DNA of 64,000 nucleotides, taken from positions 1-64,000 of the forward strand of contig DSEQ01000011.1 in assembly GCA_011056555.1 (NCBI GenBank). The letters run 5' to 3'. Below are positions 9,679 to 18,265 of the stretch, one piece after another. Source of the stretch: Candidatus Zixiibacteriota bacterium (GTDB lineage: Bacteria; Zixibacteria; MSB-5A5; JAABVY01). A program made the position numbers and the translations under genes. Every line of letters begins with the position of its first letter. Position 1 is the first letter of the stretch. Below the pieces are notes generated by a model. It did not search any database. It was not told the origin of the DNA and was given only the letters and a program-made list of their open reading frames with translations.

Positions 9679-10686
9679 TTATTCCCCCTTGCGCTCCCTT
9701 TCCTCATCGGCCCTGATCTTGGCCCGCTCGAGAAATGCCACTATCTCCTTGTATTTTTCAGGATTCCAGCGTCCAATTCCCGCCTCTTTCAAATTGTCGC
9801 GGGCTTCGCGAATCAGTTCCGCCGCTTTCATGTAATTGCGGTTCCAGAATTCAATCCGACCCAGCTCCCAGTATGTCCAGCCCAGGAACTCCTGCTCATC
9901 AAGCTCCTCACTGCGGGAGACCAGAGGCCGCAGGATATTCTCCGCCTGTTCGAGGGAATCGACTTTACGATAAGCATGCCCGACCGCCCAATCCGCAATC
10001 AGCTTATTTCTTTCCGAACCGTATTTATAGTGGTATTCACGGGCTTTTTTGTATGCCTGCAGTGCCTCGGGGTATTGCTCGAGGTCTTCATATGTTGCGC
10101 CCAGATTATTCCAGAGCGGCCCCAGCCATGAGGTCACCTCATGTTTCTCGGCAACCTCTATCCCCTTGTGCGCCCATTCAACCTGGCCGGGAAGATCGCT
10201 GGTTATCGCCACCATATGAGCGGCATCGACTGCGCGATCCCAGAGTTCATGCTCCTGACAATAATAGAACATCTCCTTGAATGTTTCTGTAGCCTTATCC
10301 AGGGTTCCATTGTTCCATTCAAAACGGCCCCGTACACTGAGATACCGCGACCATCCCATGGGATCATCGGGAGTCGCTGTCTGAAGTGTCTTCCTTAGAT
10401 ACTCCATTCCCTCATCTACATAACCCTGCACCAAATAGGTCCTTGCTATCATGGCATTGGCTTCGGTCAACTCACTATTCAGGCTGTCTGTTTCGGCTTT
10501 CTCGGCCGCCTGCATATACCATTCACGCGCTTTCTCGTATTGATCCGCATTGAACAGGCTGTCGGCTGCAATAATCAGATATGGAGCATCAAAATCTGTC
10601 TCAGGTTGATCCTGAGCTGCGGCAAGATTTATCGAAAGCAGGATAATTATCAATGTTTGCACAAATAATGATGTCGCTTTTTTCAT
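9679..10686 (-). CDS. Exported TPR-repeat protein
   Basis: A 335-residue protein starting at MKKATSLFVQ (10686), chosen over a longer frame because GGAGGAGAAAAT lies just upstream and a signal peptide follows (cleavage near LAAAQD). Residues ~35-310 are tandem helical pairs with TPR-like spacing: 'AREWYMQAAEKA', 'YPEALQAYKKAREY', 'YMKAAELIREARDN'. TPR arrays are protein-protein scaffolds; nothing shows the partner. It is convergent with the transglutaminase-like gene (21 bases between stops). Confidence 0.8.
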   Translation of the reverse strand: MKKATSLFVQTLIIILLSINLAAAQDQPETDFDAPYLIIAADSLFNADQYEKAREWYMQAAEKAETDSLNSELTEANAMIARTYLVQGYVDEGMEYLRKTLQTATPDDPMGWSRYLSVRGRFEWNNGTLDKATETFKEMFYYCQEHELWDRAVDAAHMVAITSDLPGQVEWAHKGIEVAEKHEVTSWLGPLWNNLGATYEDLEQYPEALQAYKKAREYHYKYGSERNKLIADWAVGHAYRKVDSLEQAENILRPLVSRSEELDEQEFLGWTYWELGRIEFWNRNYMKAAELIREARDNLKEAGIGRWNPEKYKEIVAFLERAKIRADEERERKGE

Positions 10687-10719
10687 GAGATTTTCTCCTC
10701 CGGATGAAGTTAATACAAT

Positions 10720-10748
10720 ATTATCGCAAACCCGACAGTTTTTGTCAA
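10720..10748 (-). promoter_or_regulatory. Sigma-70-like promoter for the TPR gene
   Basis: On the minus strand TTGACA (10748-10743) and GATAAT (10725-10720) are separated by exactly 17 bases, about 35 bases upstream of the start codon at 10686. Confidence 0.55.
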
Positions 10749-10799
10749 GACAGAAGTGGGGAGCCGGTTGAATCAGGTGGTCTGTCACATTTACATAAA

Positions 10800-11060
10800 G
10801 CGGCAGATCTGAGGATCTGCCGCAACGATTTCGGGCTATCTCATAAGCTGTTGCGTCAGTTCCTTAGCCGCAGGCGGTGAACTGACGCCTTTATGGGTGG
10901 CCTGCTCAAACTCTGTTTGGCCAGGTGTTGCTTTTCCTATAATGGGTGCCGCCGACAAACTTGTTTTGTCGGCGCTGCATCCGCCACAAATAAATTTGTG
11001 GCGGGCACCCTTGTAAGATCCAATTCAAAACACGCCCAAATAAATTTGGGCGTGCCACCC
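10800..11060. repeat. Cluster of palindromic repeats
   Basis: This ~260-base gene-free stretch is almost wholly palindromes: a 10-bp stem at 10800-10823 (GCGGCAGATC), a 10-bp stem at 10853-10862/10879-10888 (GCGTCAGTTC), an imperfect CCTG..CAAAC hairpin at 10911-10934, a 9-bp stem at 10951-10973 (GCCGACAAA), an 11-bp stem at 10981-11004 (CCGCCACAAAT) and an 11-bp stem at 11031-11054 (CACGCCCAAAT). GGGTGCC/GGCACCC brackets the fourth and fifth. The last palindrome recurs, with a different loop, at 54129-54153. No transposase is nearby. Confidence 0.8.
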
Positions 11061-11135
11061 GGAACTACATTCGGCCGCTATAACAAAAGCCGGAAACATG
11101 CAATTCCGGCTTATATATTTTACCTGTATACTTTC

Positions 11136-11750
11136 CTACTTCGCTTCCAGCTCTTTTTCAATCACCGCCACGACTTCATCATCAAGCGGGCTGACCTTGG
11201 TGGCGAATCTTGCCACCAGATTACCACTCTTATCAAGAATGAATTTCTCGAAATTCCATTTGATCTCGCCTTTCATATCGGTGCCCTCTGTCAGGTAAAC
11301 AAACAGGGGATGCTGGTCCTCGCCCTTGACGCTGACCTTGGACATCATCGGAAAGGTGACATCAAACTTGCTGGTGCAGAATTTATAAATCTGCTCGTCT
11401 GTGCCCGGCTCCTAGTTGAAGCTGTTGGAGGGAAAGCCTATCACCACCAATCCCTTATCTTCATATTTTTGGTACAGCTTTTCCAGGTCGGCATACTGTG
11501 GAGTATAACCGCATTCGCTGGCGACATTGACGATCAGTACGACATTCCCTTTATAATCCTCAAGGCTGACGGTATCGCCCTGAATCGTATTGAACTGTAT
11601 CTTCATATGGTTCAATTTATCAGTCTTTTCCGCCTTCTTTTCGTCCATTCCCGGCACCGGAATTTTTGTCATACTTGATTGACCAACCAGTACTGCGGAA
11701 AGAATAAAGATCATTCCCAAAATCGTTGTTGATATAATTTTAAATTTCAT
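11136..11750 (-). pseudogene. Glutathione peroxidase interrupted by one in-frame amber codon
   Basis: Thiol/glutathione peroxidase family member that would reduce peroxides, here exported or membrane-tethered (hydrophobic N terminus, then a charged linker). Start MKFKIISTT at 11750 has GGAGGAGGAT directly upstream. The first part contains [12 protein letters not shown] with the peroxidatic position as Cys, and GFPSN; then TAG at 11414-11412 stands where Gln is expected in the 'FGxQEPGT' motif; the same frame continues EPGTDEQIYKFC, KWNFEKFILDK (catalytic Trp/Asn region) and a normal C terminus. A single CAG-to-TAG change explains it. It could be a recent pseudogene, a strain polymorphism, a sequencing error or readthrough; no frameshift is present. 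Confidence 0.85.
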
Positions 11751-11865
11751 ATCCTCCTCCATTATTTCAACGGCCCAAATTTTTTTCATATGTTACGGAA
11801 TGAAAAACAAGACAAATGGCTGAGACGTTCCGGGCATTTATGTCTGAATGAATTTATTGCAGGGG

Positions 11866-13443
11866 TCAGTCAGAGAGAATAATCTTATAACTCTCCAGGG
11901 ATTTGGGAATCAACGGTTTTCGCAAACTGAATTTGACGGTTTTGTTAACGGGGTCATAATAAGGGGCTTCCGGGAAGAAGCTCGAAACAAATTTTGCTTC
12001 CAGAATATTTGTCCTATAATCATAGAAACCGGCCTCGTTAATATCAAATTTAATTCCACAGACAGCGCCGTCATATTCGTGCTCCGGCAGCTGCTCCGCA
12101 AACATCCAGCTTTGATACTGATCGGGGAGTCTGATAGAATCATCAAAAAGAAGAATAGTACCATCGAGCTTGTCCTTTACACCGCCAATTATGAAATTAT
12201 AGCAGTCTAGGGACTCTGAAATCTCTATTTCGAGGCTGTCCGACGTTAATTCTTGAATGCTCACCGCATCAGGATTATCCTCATATACGAATATGCCCCC
12301 ACCCTCATGCATCGCAGAATATTCCAGAAATCCTACCCTTATGGAATCAAAGGGCAATCCCGAAAGGGCCCATATTTTCGAGATAACATATTCCTTAGAG
12401 TAATCATCGACCTCCTCTGAACTTCCCGATAGCTCAAGATAAAGGCGCTTGAAATCCTGTATGCCCATCTCTTCGACCAGGTATCCTGAGAATAATGATG
12501 ACACGGGATAGCTTATATCCGGCATACCGACAGTTACATTAAATCCCTGCAAAGTGAGGATATCATCCAGGTTGCAAAGGTCGTTCTTGAGGATCGCGCT
12601 TCCAAGCTGATTTATGACTTCAGGAGACTTGCCCCATCTGCCGCCGCACATACATGCCAGCCCCTCCTGCAAAAAAGGCAAGGTGTAGAGCGGTACCGAA
12701 TCGAGGGTATAGTTTATGATGAGATGTGTCAGTTCATGGGGGTGCGGAAGATGTCTTGTAATTATTGCATCCGCTGACAGATACGCCAGGCCGTGAGCAT
12801 CATAACCGGTAATATTCTTGAAATCCTCCTTTGTGCAGAGATAATAATCGATCTTCTCTGTTCGCAACCGGTCGATTTTGTCTGGATTAAGCTCGAAAAA
12901 CTCTATCAGAAATTCTATGTAATCATCGAGCCCATCAACAGCATAATCATTTATCATGCTCTTATCACTGTAGAAGATGTCCGCATATTCAGTTTGAAGC
13001 CTGTCCCACCCGGATGCCAGAGCGGTCATGGGATAAACCAGAAACCATTCAGCATCTTTTTCCAAGGCATAATATTTTACCGTGATGGTGTCTCCTCCCG
13101 CAAGAAGGAGAATATCAAATACTGCAAGCGTGTCACTTATTTCAAGCTTGCCGATTTCGACTTCAACCCGGCCATTTGAAATTTCCGCTTGTAAGCTAAT
13201 CAGCGGTGAGGAGCAGTCGTATTTCGCTTTAACTCCTTGATAGGTAATTTCCAGACGTTTTGATTTTTCAACCTCTTCAGGAAGCCAGCATTTTTCGGCA
13301 GCCTCCCAATCCCCCGCTTCTACTGCCTCAACGTATGACTCAAACAGGGGATCAGGGGCCCGATGTGCAGAGGCACTCAAATCGAGAAAGGGCATAACAA
13401 TAATCAAAAAAGGTGATAGAATAAACAGGTACATTCTTTTCAT
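11866..13443 (-). CDS. Secreted protein with a gluzincin-like zinc peptidase motif
   Basis: Unnamed 525-residue protein with a signal peptide (hydrophobic residues 4-24, ending SASAH). Around residue 240 it has LPHPHELTHLIINY, an HExxH zinc motif, followed about 25 residues later by PFLQEGLACMCGG, whose Glu is well placed as the third ligand of a gluzincin (peptidase MA-like) fold. The N-terminal ~150 residues look like a small NTF2/cystatin-like ligand domain ('YVEAVEAGDWEAAEKCW'), the C-terminal ~130 like a beta-sandwich. A GAGG precedes the ATG. Transcribed as a single gene; substrate unknown. Confidence 0.7.
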   Translation of the reverse strand: MKRMYLFILSPFLIIVMPFLDLSASAHRAPDPLFESYVEAVEAGDWEAAEKCWLPEEVEKSKRLEITYQGVKAKYDCSSPLISLQAEISNGRVEVEIGKLEISDTLAVFDILLLAGGDTITVKYYALEKDAEWFLVYPMTALASGWDRLQTEYADIFYSDKSMINDYAVDGLDDYIEFLIEFFELNPDKIDRLRTEKIDYYLCTKEDFKNITGYDAHGLAYLSADAIITRHLPHPHELTHLIINYTLDSVPLYTLPFLQEGLACMCGGRWGKSPEVINQLGSAILKNDLCNLDDILTLQGFNVTVGMPDISYPVSSLFSGYLVEEMGIQDFKRLYLELSGSSEEVDDYSKEYVISKIWALSGLPFDSIRVGFLEYSAMHEGGGIFVYEDNPDAVSIQELTSDSLEIEISESLDCYNFIIGGVKDKLDGTILLFDDSIRLPDQYQSWMFAEQLPEHEYDGAVCGIKFDINEAGFYDYRTNILEAKFVSSFFPEAPYYDPVNKTVKFSLRKPLIPKSLESYKIILSD

Positions 13444-13519
13444 TCGGCAAAACCTCGGACGTTGATCTGATACTGATTATACATCCGATACACGGCATTT
13501 CTTCAAAAAAACAGTGTTT

Positions 13520-14602
13520 CTAATAGCCTCTGCGCTTCCGCAGCTCCTTCATCTGCTGATGATATTGACGGATTTTCTTATCCCACTCGCGCTGCTGGCG
13601 ACGGGCCTCTTTCTTATCCTGTCGCACAGCCAGAAATCTCAATTCTTTTTGAAGCTTCTGGTAATTGCTCCAGCGCTTCTTATCGAGACTTCCATTTTCA
13701 AGCGCCTTCTCAACGGCGCATCCGGGTTCGCCGTTATGGCTGCAATCGCGATACTTGCATTGAGAGGCGAAGGCCTCGATATCATCAAATACATGGCTCA
13801 GTCCGCTTTCATCACCCCAGAGTTGAATTTCGCGCATCCCGGGAGTATCGACCAGTATTCCTCCGCCGGGAAGATGTATCAGTTCACGATATGTCGTCGT
13901 ATGCCGTCCCCGGCTGTCGTCCTCACGAACCTCATTTACAAACTGCCTCTCATATCCCAGCAGGCCGTTTATAATAGTCGATTTGCCCACACCCGAGGAA
14001 CCGAGAAAAGCCGCCGTCATTCCCCGTCCAATCGACTTTCGCAGATCATCCAGCCCGGTTCTGTTTCTGGCGCTGATCGGCACGATCGGTATTCCAAAAG
14101 AAATTGAATCAAGCTCGCTGACTTTTGCCTCGACATCCTCACACAGGTCGCTCTTGTTCAGAAGGATGACAGGACTGGCGCCGCATTCCCATGCGAGCGT
14201 CAGATAACGTTCAATCCTGCGGGGATTGAATTCATTGTCAAGGCCGCTCACCAGAAATACGGTATCGATATTGGCGGCTACAACCTGTGCCTCGGTCTCA
14301 TTCCCCGCGACCTTGCGTGAGAACGCGCTCTTGCGCGGGAGAATTGCATGAATCGTGCCTGTCCCTTCATCCGGACGAGGACTGACAGCAACCCAATCCC
14401 CCACAGCCGGAAAATCACTTTTCCCCAAAGCCTCATGGCGAAACTTTCCGGAAATTTCCGCGCTCAATTCGCCCGCCTCGCCAAGAATCACATAACGGCT
14501 CTTATGTTCCTGTGATACCCTGAAAGGCACTAAATCCTTTTCACGATACTTGTGAAAAAGACTCTCGAAATAATCGTTCCATCCTATATCAGATAAATTC
14601 AT
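13520..14602 (-). CDS. rsgA: Ribosome small-subunit-dependent GTPase A
   Basis: GTPase that checks and releases factors during late 30S subunit maturation. 360 residues from the ATG at 14602, which has AGAGG eight bases upstream (a TTG three codons earlier is less likely). Order: N-terminal OB fold, circularly permuted GTPase with NKSD near residue 150 (G4), GSSGVGKSTI near 200 (P-loop), DTPGMRE near 245 (G3), then a zinc finger with CKYRDCSHNGEPGC near 280-295. The C-terminal ~40 residues are a basic helix rich in Lys/Arg/Gln. Confidence 0.96.
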   Translation of the reverse strand: MNLSDIGWNDYFESLFHKYREKDLVPFRVSQEHKSRYVILGEAGELSAEISGKFRHEALGKSDFPAVGDWVAVSPRPDEGTGTIHAILPRKSAFSRKVAGNETEAQVVAANIDTVFLVSGLDNEFNPRRIERYLTLAWECGASPVILLNKSDLCEDVEAKVSELDSISFGIPIVPISARNRTGLDDLRKSIGRGMTAAFLGSSGVGKSTIINGLLGYERQFVNEVREDDSRGRHTTTYRELIHLPGGGILVDTPGMREIQLWGDESGLSHVFDDIEAFASQCKYRDCSHNGEPGCAVEKALENGSLDKKRWSNYQKLQKELRFLAVRQDKKEARRQQREWDKKIRQYHQQMKELRKRRGY

Positions 14603-14666
14603 TTTATTCAACCTCTAATTCAGTTAAAAATATACCGCGAATTCCCTCCGCGGCGGATAAAATTAA

Positions 14667-14697
14667 ATAAAAAACCGCGGACGACTTATGCCCGCGG
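14667..14697 (-). terminator. Intrinsic terminator of the small transcript at 14.8 kb
   Basis: On the minus strand CCGCGG pairs with a second CCGCGG 11 bases away and is followed by TTTTTTATTT. It ends the transcript that starts near 14863 and insulates rsgA. Confidence 0.7.
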
Positions 14698-14749
14698 CCG
14701 GATTTATATAATGGCCCTCATATTGAAGGCTCTTAGGGGACCATGTCAG

Positions 14750-14812
14750 CTAATATGATACCGTAACCCGGGCATAACAATCCATTGTATTATCAGCAAA
14801 TATGGCAAGCAT
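14750..14812 (-). CDS. Micro-ORF of 20 codons with strong RBS and its own promoter and terminator
   Basis: I see no known family. The frame encodes a 20-residue peptide beginning MLAIFADNTMD and ending RVTVSY, stop TAG. Support is contextual: AAGGAGGAC ends six bases before the ATG, the best Shine-Dalgarno in the area; a TTGACA-N17-TAACTT promoter lies about 50 bases upstream; a T-tailed hairpin ends the unit about 55 bases after the stop. The whole unit is about 195 bases and fits between a TPR gene and rsgA. It could be a translated small protein, a leader peptide with no downstream gene inside the unit, or an RNA that also carries an ORF. Confidence 0.5.
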   Translation of the reverse strand: MLAIFADNTMDCYARVTVSY

Positions 14813-14869
14813 GAATTGTCCTCCTTCCCGGATTATCAGTTTCTATTCTTAAACGTCTCTTCCGACCGG

Positions 14870-14898
14870 AAGTTACATTTGATCTGCAATATTGTCAA
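14870..14898 (-). promoter_or_regulatory. Promoter of the micro-ORF transcript
   Basis: Minus strand TTGACA (14898-14893), 17-base spacer, TAACTT (14875-14870). The same two hexamers with the same spacing occur at 20211-20239, which strengthens both calls. TAACTT also fits the TAnnTT(TG) type -7 element known in Bacteroidetes. Confidence 0.5.
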
Positions 14899-14923
14899 GA
14901 AGATTTGCAGACAGCAATATATA

Positions 14924-14948
14924 CAGGGCGGCTTTTATGACCGCCCTG
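14924..14948 (-). repeat. Perfect 8-bp stem-loop after the TPR gene
   Basis: CAGGGCGG and CCGCCCTG flank a 9-base loop, ten bases past the TPR stop on the minus strand. No T tract follows, so it may stabilise the mRNA 3' end or be a weak terminator. Confidence 0.5.
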
Positions 14949-14958
14949 AATAAATCTC

Positions 14959-16428
14959 CTACATCGAAGCCATCATTTTTTCAGCCTTGTTTCGCACAAA
15001 TGCCATATTCATGCTGTTGAGGGCATTAAATTCAGCCGCCTTCCTGCACCACTTTTTGGCCTCATCTATTTGCCCCAAACCCTTATAAGCCAGGGCCATA
15101 CGGTAAATATTATAAGGGTTTTGCAGGTTGGATTTTTCAAACTCTGCAATGGCGAGCTTGTAATCTCCGACCTCGAGAGCGATTCTGCCCGCCAGCTCAT
15201 GGGCCTGGCGCACCTGGAAAGGATTCTGCAGGCCTTGAGCGAAATGGCTATATTTTTTGGATTTTTCCCTGGCAGTGGCAATATCACCCCGGGCAAGCGC
15301 GACACATCCGGCATTAAAATTATGCACTCCGTCAGCGAGCTCCTTTACCTCCCAGGAAACATCAGCCGCCTGAGTCATCTTGACAGATTCCTCAAACCTG
15401 ATCAGAGCCAGATCATACTCGCCCATCTCCAGCAGGATCTGACCCATAAGAGCAAGATCTCCAGCCATGGCCGGTTTGTCGTCGATTTTCTGCGCAATCT
15501 CATATTGCTTTTTGACGGCATTCAGGGCTTGATCCAGATCTCCCTGATCCGCATACGAGACTGCCGTGCAGAAATGGGCGGCCCGGCGCTGGCCGTCATC
15601 TTTGGCATTGGCATACATCGCCTTGATTTGCCTCCTTGCTTCTTTGTGATCCCCGAGGAAATTGTAATTTGTTGCTATGCCTATGTGTGACGCGACAAAA
15701 TTCGGATTGACCGAGAGGGCTTTCTCATAATGATCGATCGATTTTTCATACTCACCCATCTTCATCAGGAGCTCGGCATACGAGTCATGCGGGTTAGGAT
15801 CATTCGGAACTAACTCGATATACTTCAGAAACGCCTTCTCGGCCTCTCCATATTCTTCCATCGACCTGTGGGAATATCCCAGCATATTATAAGCCAACGC
15901 ATGATCGGGATCAATCGCAACCGCTCTGTTATATGCAGAAACAGCCTCCGCGTACCGCTGTTGACCGAACAGGAAAGTGCCGTAAAGAACATGCCCGCGT
16001 TCATCATCCGGATAGGCCGCAACCAGCTTGGAATAATATTTTTCCTGCTGGACCACATCGCCGTTGCTTCCGGCCTGCAATCCCAGGATCCAGAAGCGCT
16101 CGCCCTCTGACACATTATCTTTTAACGCCACCGCCCTGTTCAATTCCTCGAAAAAGCCCGTGGCGGTCGGCAAGGACTGCCCCAGGTAGAGATGTGCCAG
16201 GGCGAATTCAGGATCCTCGGCCACAGCATTCTTGAAAAATTGCCGCGACTCCTGGACACGCAGTTGTTCAAATAAATCCCGGCCCTTCAGAAATTCTTGC
16301 AGGGCCGCGTCAGAATTGGTGGTGATCGGAATTTTGCCTTCCTCACCGCCAAGCAGATTTCCGGCAAGCATGGCCACAAGACCTGCTGCCAGCAACACTG
16401 TAAACCTGAAAACTCTGGTTAAGCGCAT
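14959..16428 (-). CDS. Membrane-anchored or exported TPR-repeat protein
   Basis: 489 residues from the ATG at 16428, which has GGAAGGAG eight bases upstream; an in-frame codon 42 bases earlier lacks one. A hydrophobic N-terminal segment (about residues 6-28) exports or anchors it. The remainder is a nearly continuous array of TPR units, with canonical ones such as 'AVSAYNRAVAIDPDHALAYNMLGY', shortened here as the AIDPDHALAYNML core, and 'HYEKALSVNPNFVASHIGIA'. About eleven units fit between residues 45 and 480. Similar proteins act as scaffolds for kinases or envelope complexes; no partner is adjacent. Confidence 0.82.
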   Translation of the reverse strand: MRLTRVFRFTVLLAAGLVAMLAGNLLGGEEGKIPITTNSDAALQEFLKGRDLFEQLRVQESRQFFKNAVAEDPEFALAHLYLGQSLPTATGFFEELNRAVALKDNVSEGERFWILGLQAGSNGDVVQQEKYYSKLVAAYPDDERGHVLYGTFLFGQQRYAEAVSAYNRAVAIDPDHALAYNMLGYSHRSMEEYGEAEKAFLKYIELVPNDPNPHDSYAELLMKMGEYEKSIDHYEKALSVNPNFVASHIGIATNYNFLGDHKEARRQIKAMYANAKDDGQRRAAHFCTAVSYADQGDLDQALNAVKKQYEIAQKIDDKPAMAGDLALMGQILLEMGEYDLALIRFEESVKMTQAADVSWEVKELADGVHNFNAGCVALARGDIATAREKSKKYSHFAQGLQNPFQVRQAHELAGRIALEVGDYKLAIAEFEKSNLQNPYNIYRMALAYKGLGQIDEAKKWCRKAAEFNALNSMNMAFVRNKAEKMMASM

Positions 16429-16615
16429 GGTAACTCCTTCCATGACATTTTGAACTATTCTCCCTGCCATACAGAGCCCGCTGCAGATATTGTAATTGAG
16501 AATTTCTCTGTTGCCGAAAAAGGCTGAGGTTATTTTTTATTTTCGTATGGGGAGGTCTAATGTTTCAAAAAAGAAACAAAAATAATTTTATTGGGGTCTC
16601 TCTTCGATTAAAAAA

Positions 16616-18052
16616 TTAGCAGTCGGGAATATCATCACCATCTACATCGCAGGGCTGGCTGGTTCCCAGGAAGACATAGTTTATGATCCAGACTGCGTCG
16701 CTGACGTTGATAGCTTCATCACAGTTGACATCACCCGATTCCAGCGGATCGGGCGCGGCCGTACCTAAAAATATGTAATTTATTATGTGTACGGCATCAC
16801 TGACATTAACCGCCTCGTCGCCGCTGGCATCCCCGCAGATATAGGTTATGATTTCAACATATATGGAATCGAGAGCGGTTGCGACTGTAGCCATGCCATC
16901 GGAGAACTGGAAGTAGTAATCATACCATCCAGTTTCAGCCACAATGGCGCTCTGCTCAAATAGCGCTCCAGTGTCATAGCTTTTGACACATGCAAGCATC
17001 GGATATTCTATCCCCTCAAAGACGAAATTTCTGACTGTGGGCAGGTGGGAATCCTGATCGGTATAGGTTATCTTCGCCATTACGGTATCCTCCCCTGCCA
17101 GGGAGACATTTACATCGGAAAGCAAGGGAGAATTATTCTCCAGGCTGAAATCAAGAAGATTTGATTTTGGCACGAACACGCCGGCTTTGCCCATGTCATT
17201 AACGGAGAGGTCCGTAAGCAAAGCAGTCGCTGTGACCGGGGCCATACCGATAAAACCGGCCGGGGGCGGCCAGTCGGACCAGGCCGGATGGGAGGTCAAA
17301 TCAGATATATTGCAGGACAGATTGAGCATATTGCCGGAAATGCTGGTCGTGATCGAAGCAATTTGCGAAAAGGAGCTGTCCACCGCATCCATGACATACA
17401 GGCCCGGGCTGAAAAGCCCCGGAACATTGGCATAAACCAGGGCAAAGGCAACCGAATCGGTTGTATTGGGATCCAGAATTCCCACGGTATAGATGAAATA
17501 TGTGAACAGTCCCTGGCTGGTCGGGAATCCTCCGCCATTGTTCTCGAGACGGAAGTACAATTTTGTGTCGGAATAACTTGCATATAGGTGAGTTATGTCC
17601 AGATAACTGCCTGCAGCATTCTCCGCATCACCCGCAGGATCAGCACCCATGTCAGTCACTAAATAATCGGGAGCCGGAAAATCATCGCCCTCATTTTTGG
17701 GCGACTGGCTGACAACTGCGGTGTCATTTTCCGACCGCCAGTACCACTCCAGAATATCCGACGGCGGCAGATAATTAATCTGTCCGGAGAAGGTAAACGT
17801 GCTGCAAACATGATAGACGAATCCGGCCTCGCCGCTGCTCCATATTGCTGCCGGCTGGTCGCGATAGATTATCTGATGAGTCGCCAGGGTGTCGGCAAAC
17901 AGGGAATCGGTAACATCGAATTCAAACTGGGTCATCAACGCGGGCGCGCTGGTAAAATCGGGGACATATGGTGTTGGGATATCCTGCGCGAAACCATTCG
18001 AAGCCCAAAATGCGCATGTCAGCAAGGCAATTATTCTGAACATATTTTTCAT
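16616..18052 (-). CDS. Secreted protein ending in type I dockerin-like repeats
   Basis: 478 residues; signal peptide 1-22 (cleavage after NGFAQ). Residues ~25-270 look like a beta-sandwich (DOMON/CBM9-like: 'YLDITHLYASYSDTKLYFRLE' pattern, here only partly quoted), then an Ig-like region (~285-400). The C terminus has two calcium-loop repeats: CGDASGDEAVNVSDAVHIIN and VNCDEAINVSDAVWIINYVF, each with Asp/Asn at loop positions, then a tail PCDVDGDDIPDC. The same C-terminal arrangement ends the M28 peptidase at 20574-22502. No cohesin gene is in the window. GGGAGAG precedes the ATG. Confidence 0.85.
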   Translation of the reverse strand: MKNMFRIIALLTCAFWASNGFAQDIPTPYVPDFTSAPALMTQFEFDVTDSLFADTLATHQIIYRDQPAAIWSSGEAGFVYHVCSTFTFSGQINYLPPSDILEWYWRSENDTAVVSQSPKNEGDDFPAPDYLVTDMGADPAGDAENAAGSYLDITHLYASYSDTKLYFRLENNGGGFPTSQGLFTYFIYTVGILDPNTTDSVAFALVYANVPGLFSPGLYVMDAVDSSFSQIASITTSISGNMLNLSCNISDLTSHPAWSDWPPPAGFIGMAPVTATALLTDLSVNDMGKAGVFVPKSNLLDFSLENNSPLLSDVNVSLAGEDTVMAKITYTDQDSHLPTVRNFVFEGIEYPMLACVKSYDTGALFEQSAIVAETGWYDYYFQFSDGMATVATALDSIYVEIITYICGDASGDEAVNVSDAVHIINYIFLGTAAPDPLESGDVNCDEAINVSDAVWIINYVFLGTSQPCDVDGDDIPDC

Positions 18053-18265
18053 TTCTATCTCTCCCGGCAGGTAATTCTGGTCTTATTAATACATAATAAT
18101 ATAAAATGCTCTTTTTGCAAGATTTAACCGCAAAGCATTTATTAATATTAGTGTACTCGATGAGCTCTTCTCAATTTCAAAAAATACTTGTAATAACGGA
18201 TTGCTTTTCTTTACTTATGTCTGATTCGCGGCTGAGCCCTGGAAGCTGAATCGGGAGCGGATTCA

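Noticed and set aside
10800-11060. CRISPR-like array
   Set aside because: Arms differ from unit to unit and there are no constant repeats with equal spacers or cas genes.
16560-16619. 19-codon plus-strand frame with GGGGAGG upstream
   Set aside because: Overlaps the end of the dockerin gene, Lys/Asn-rich product, no promoter or terminator seen; too weak to call.
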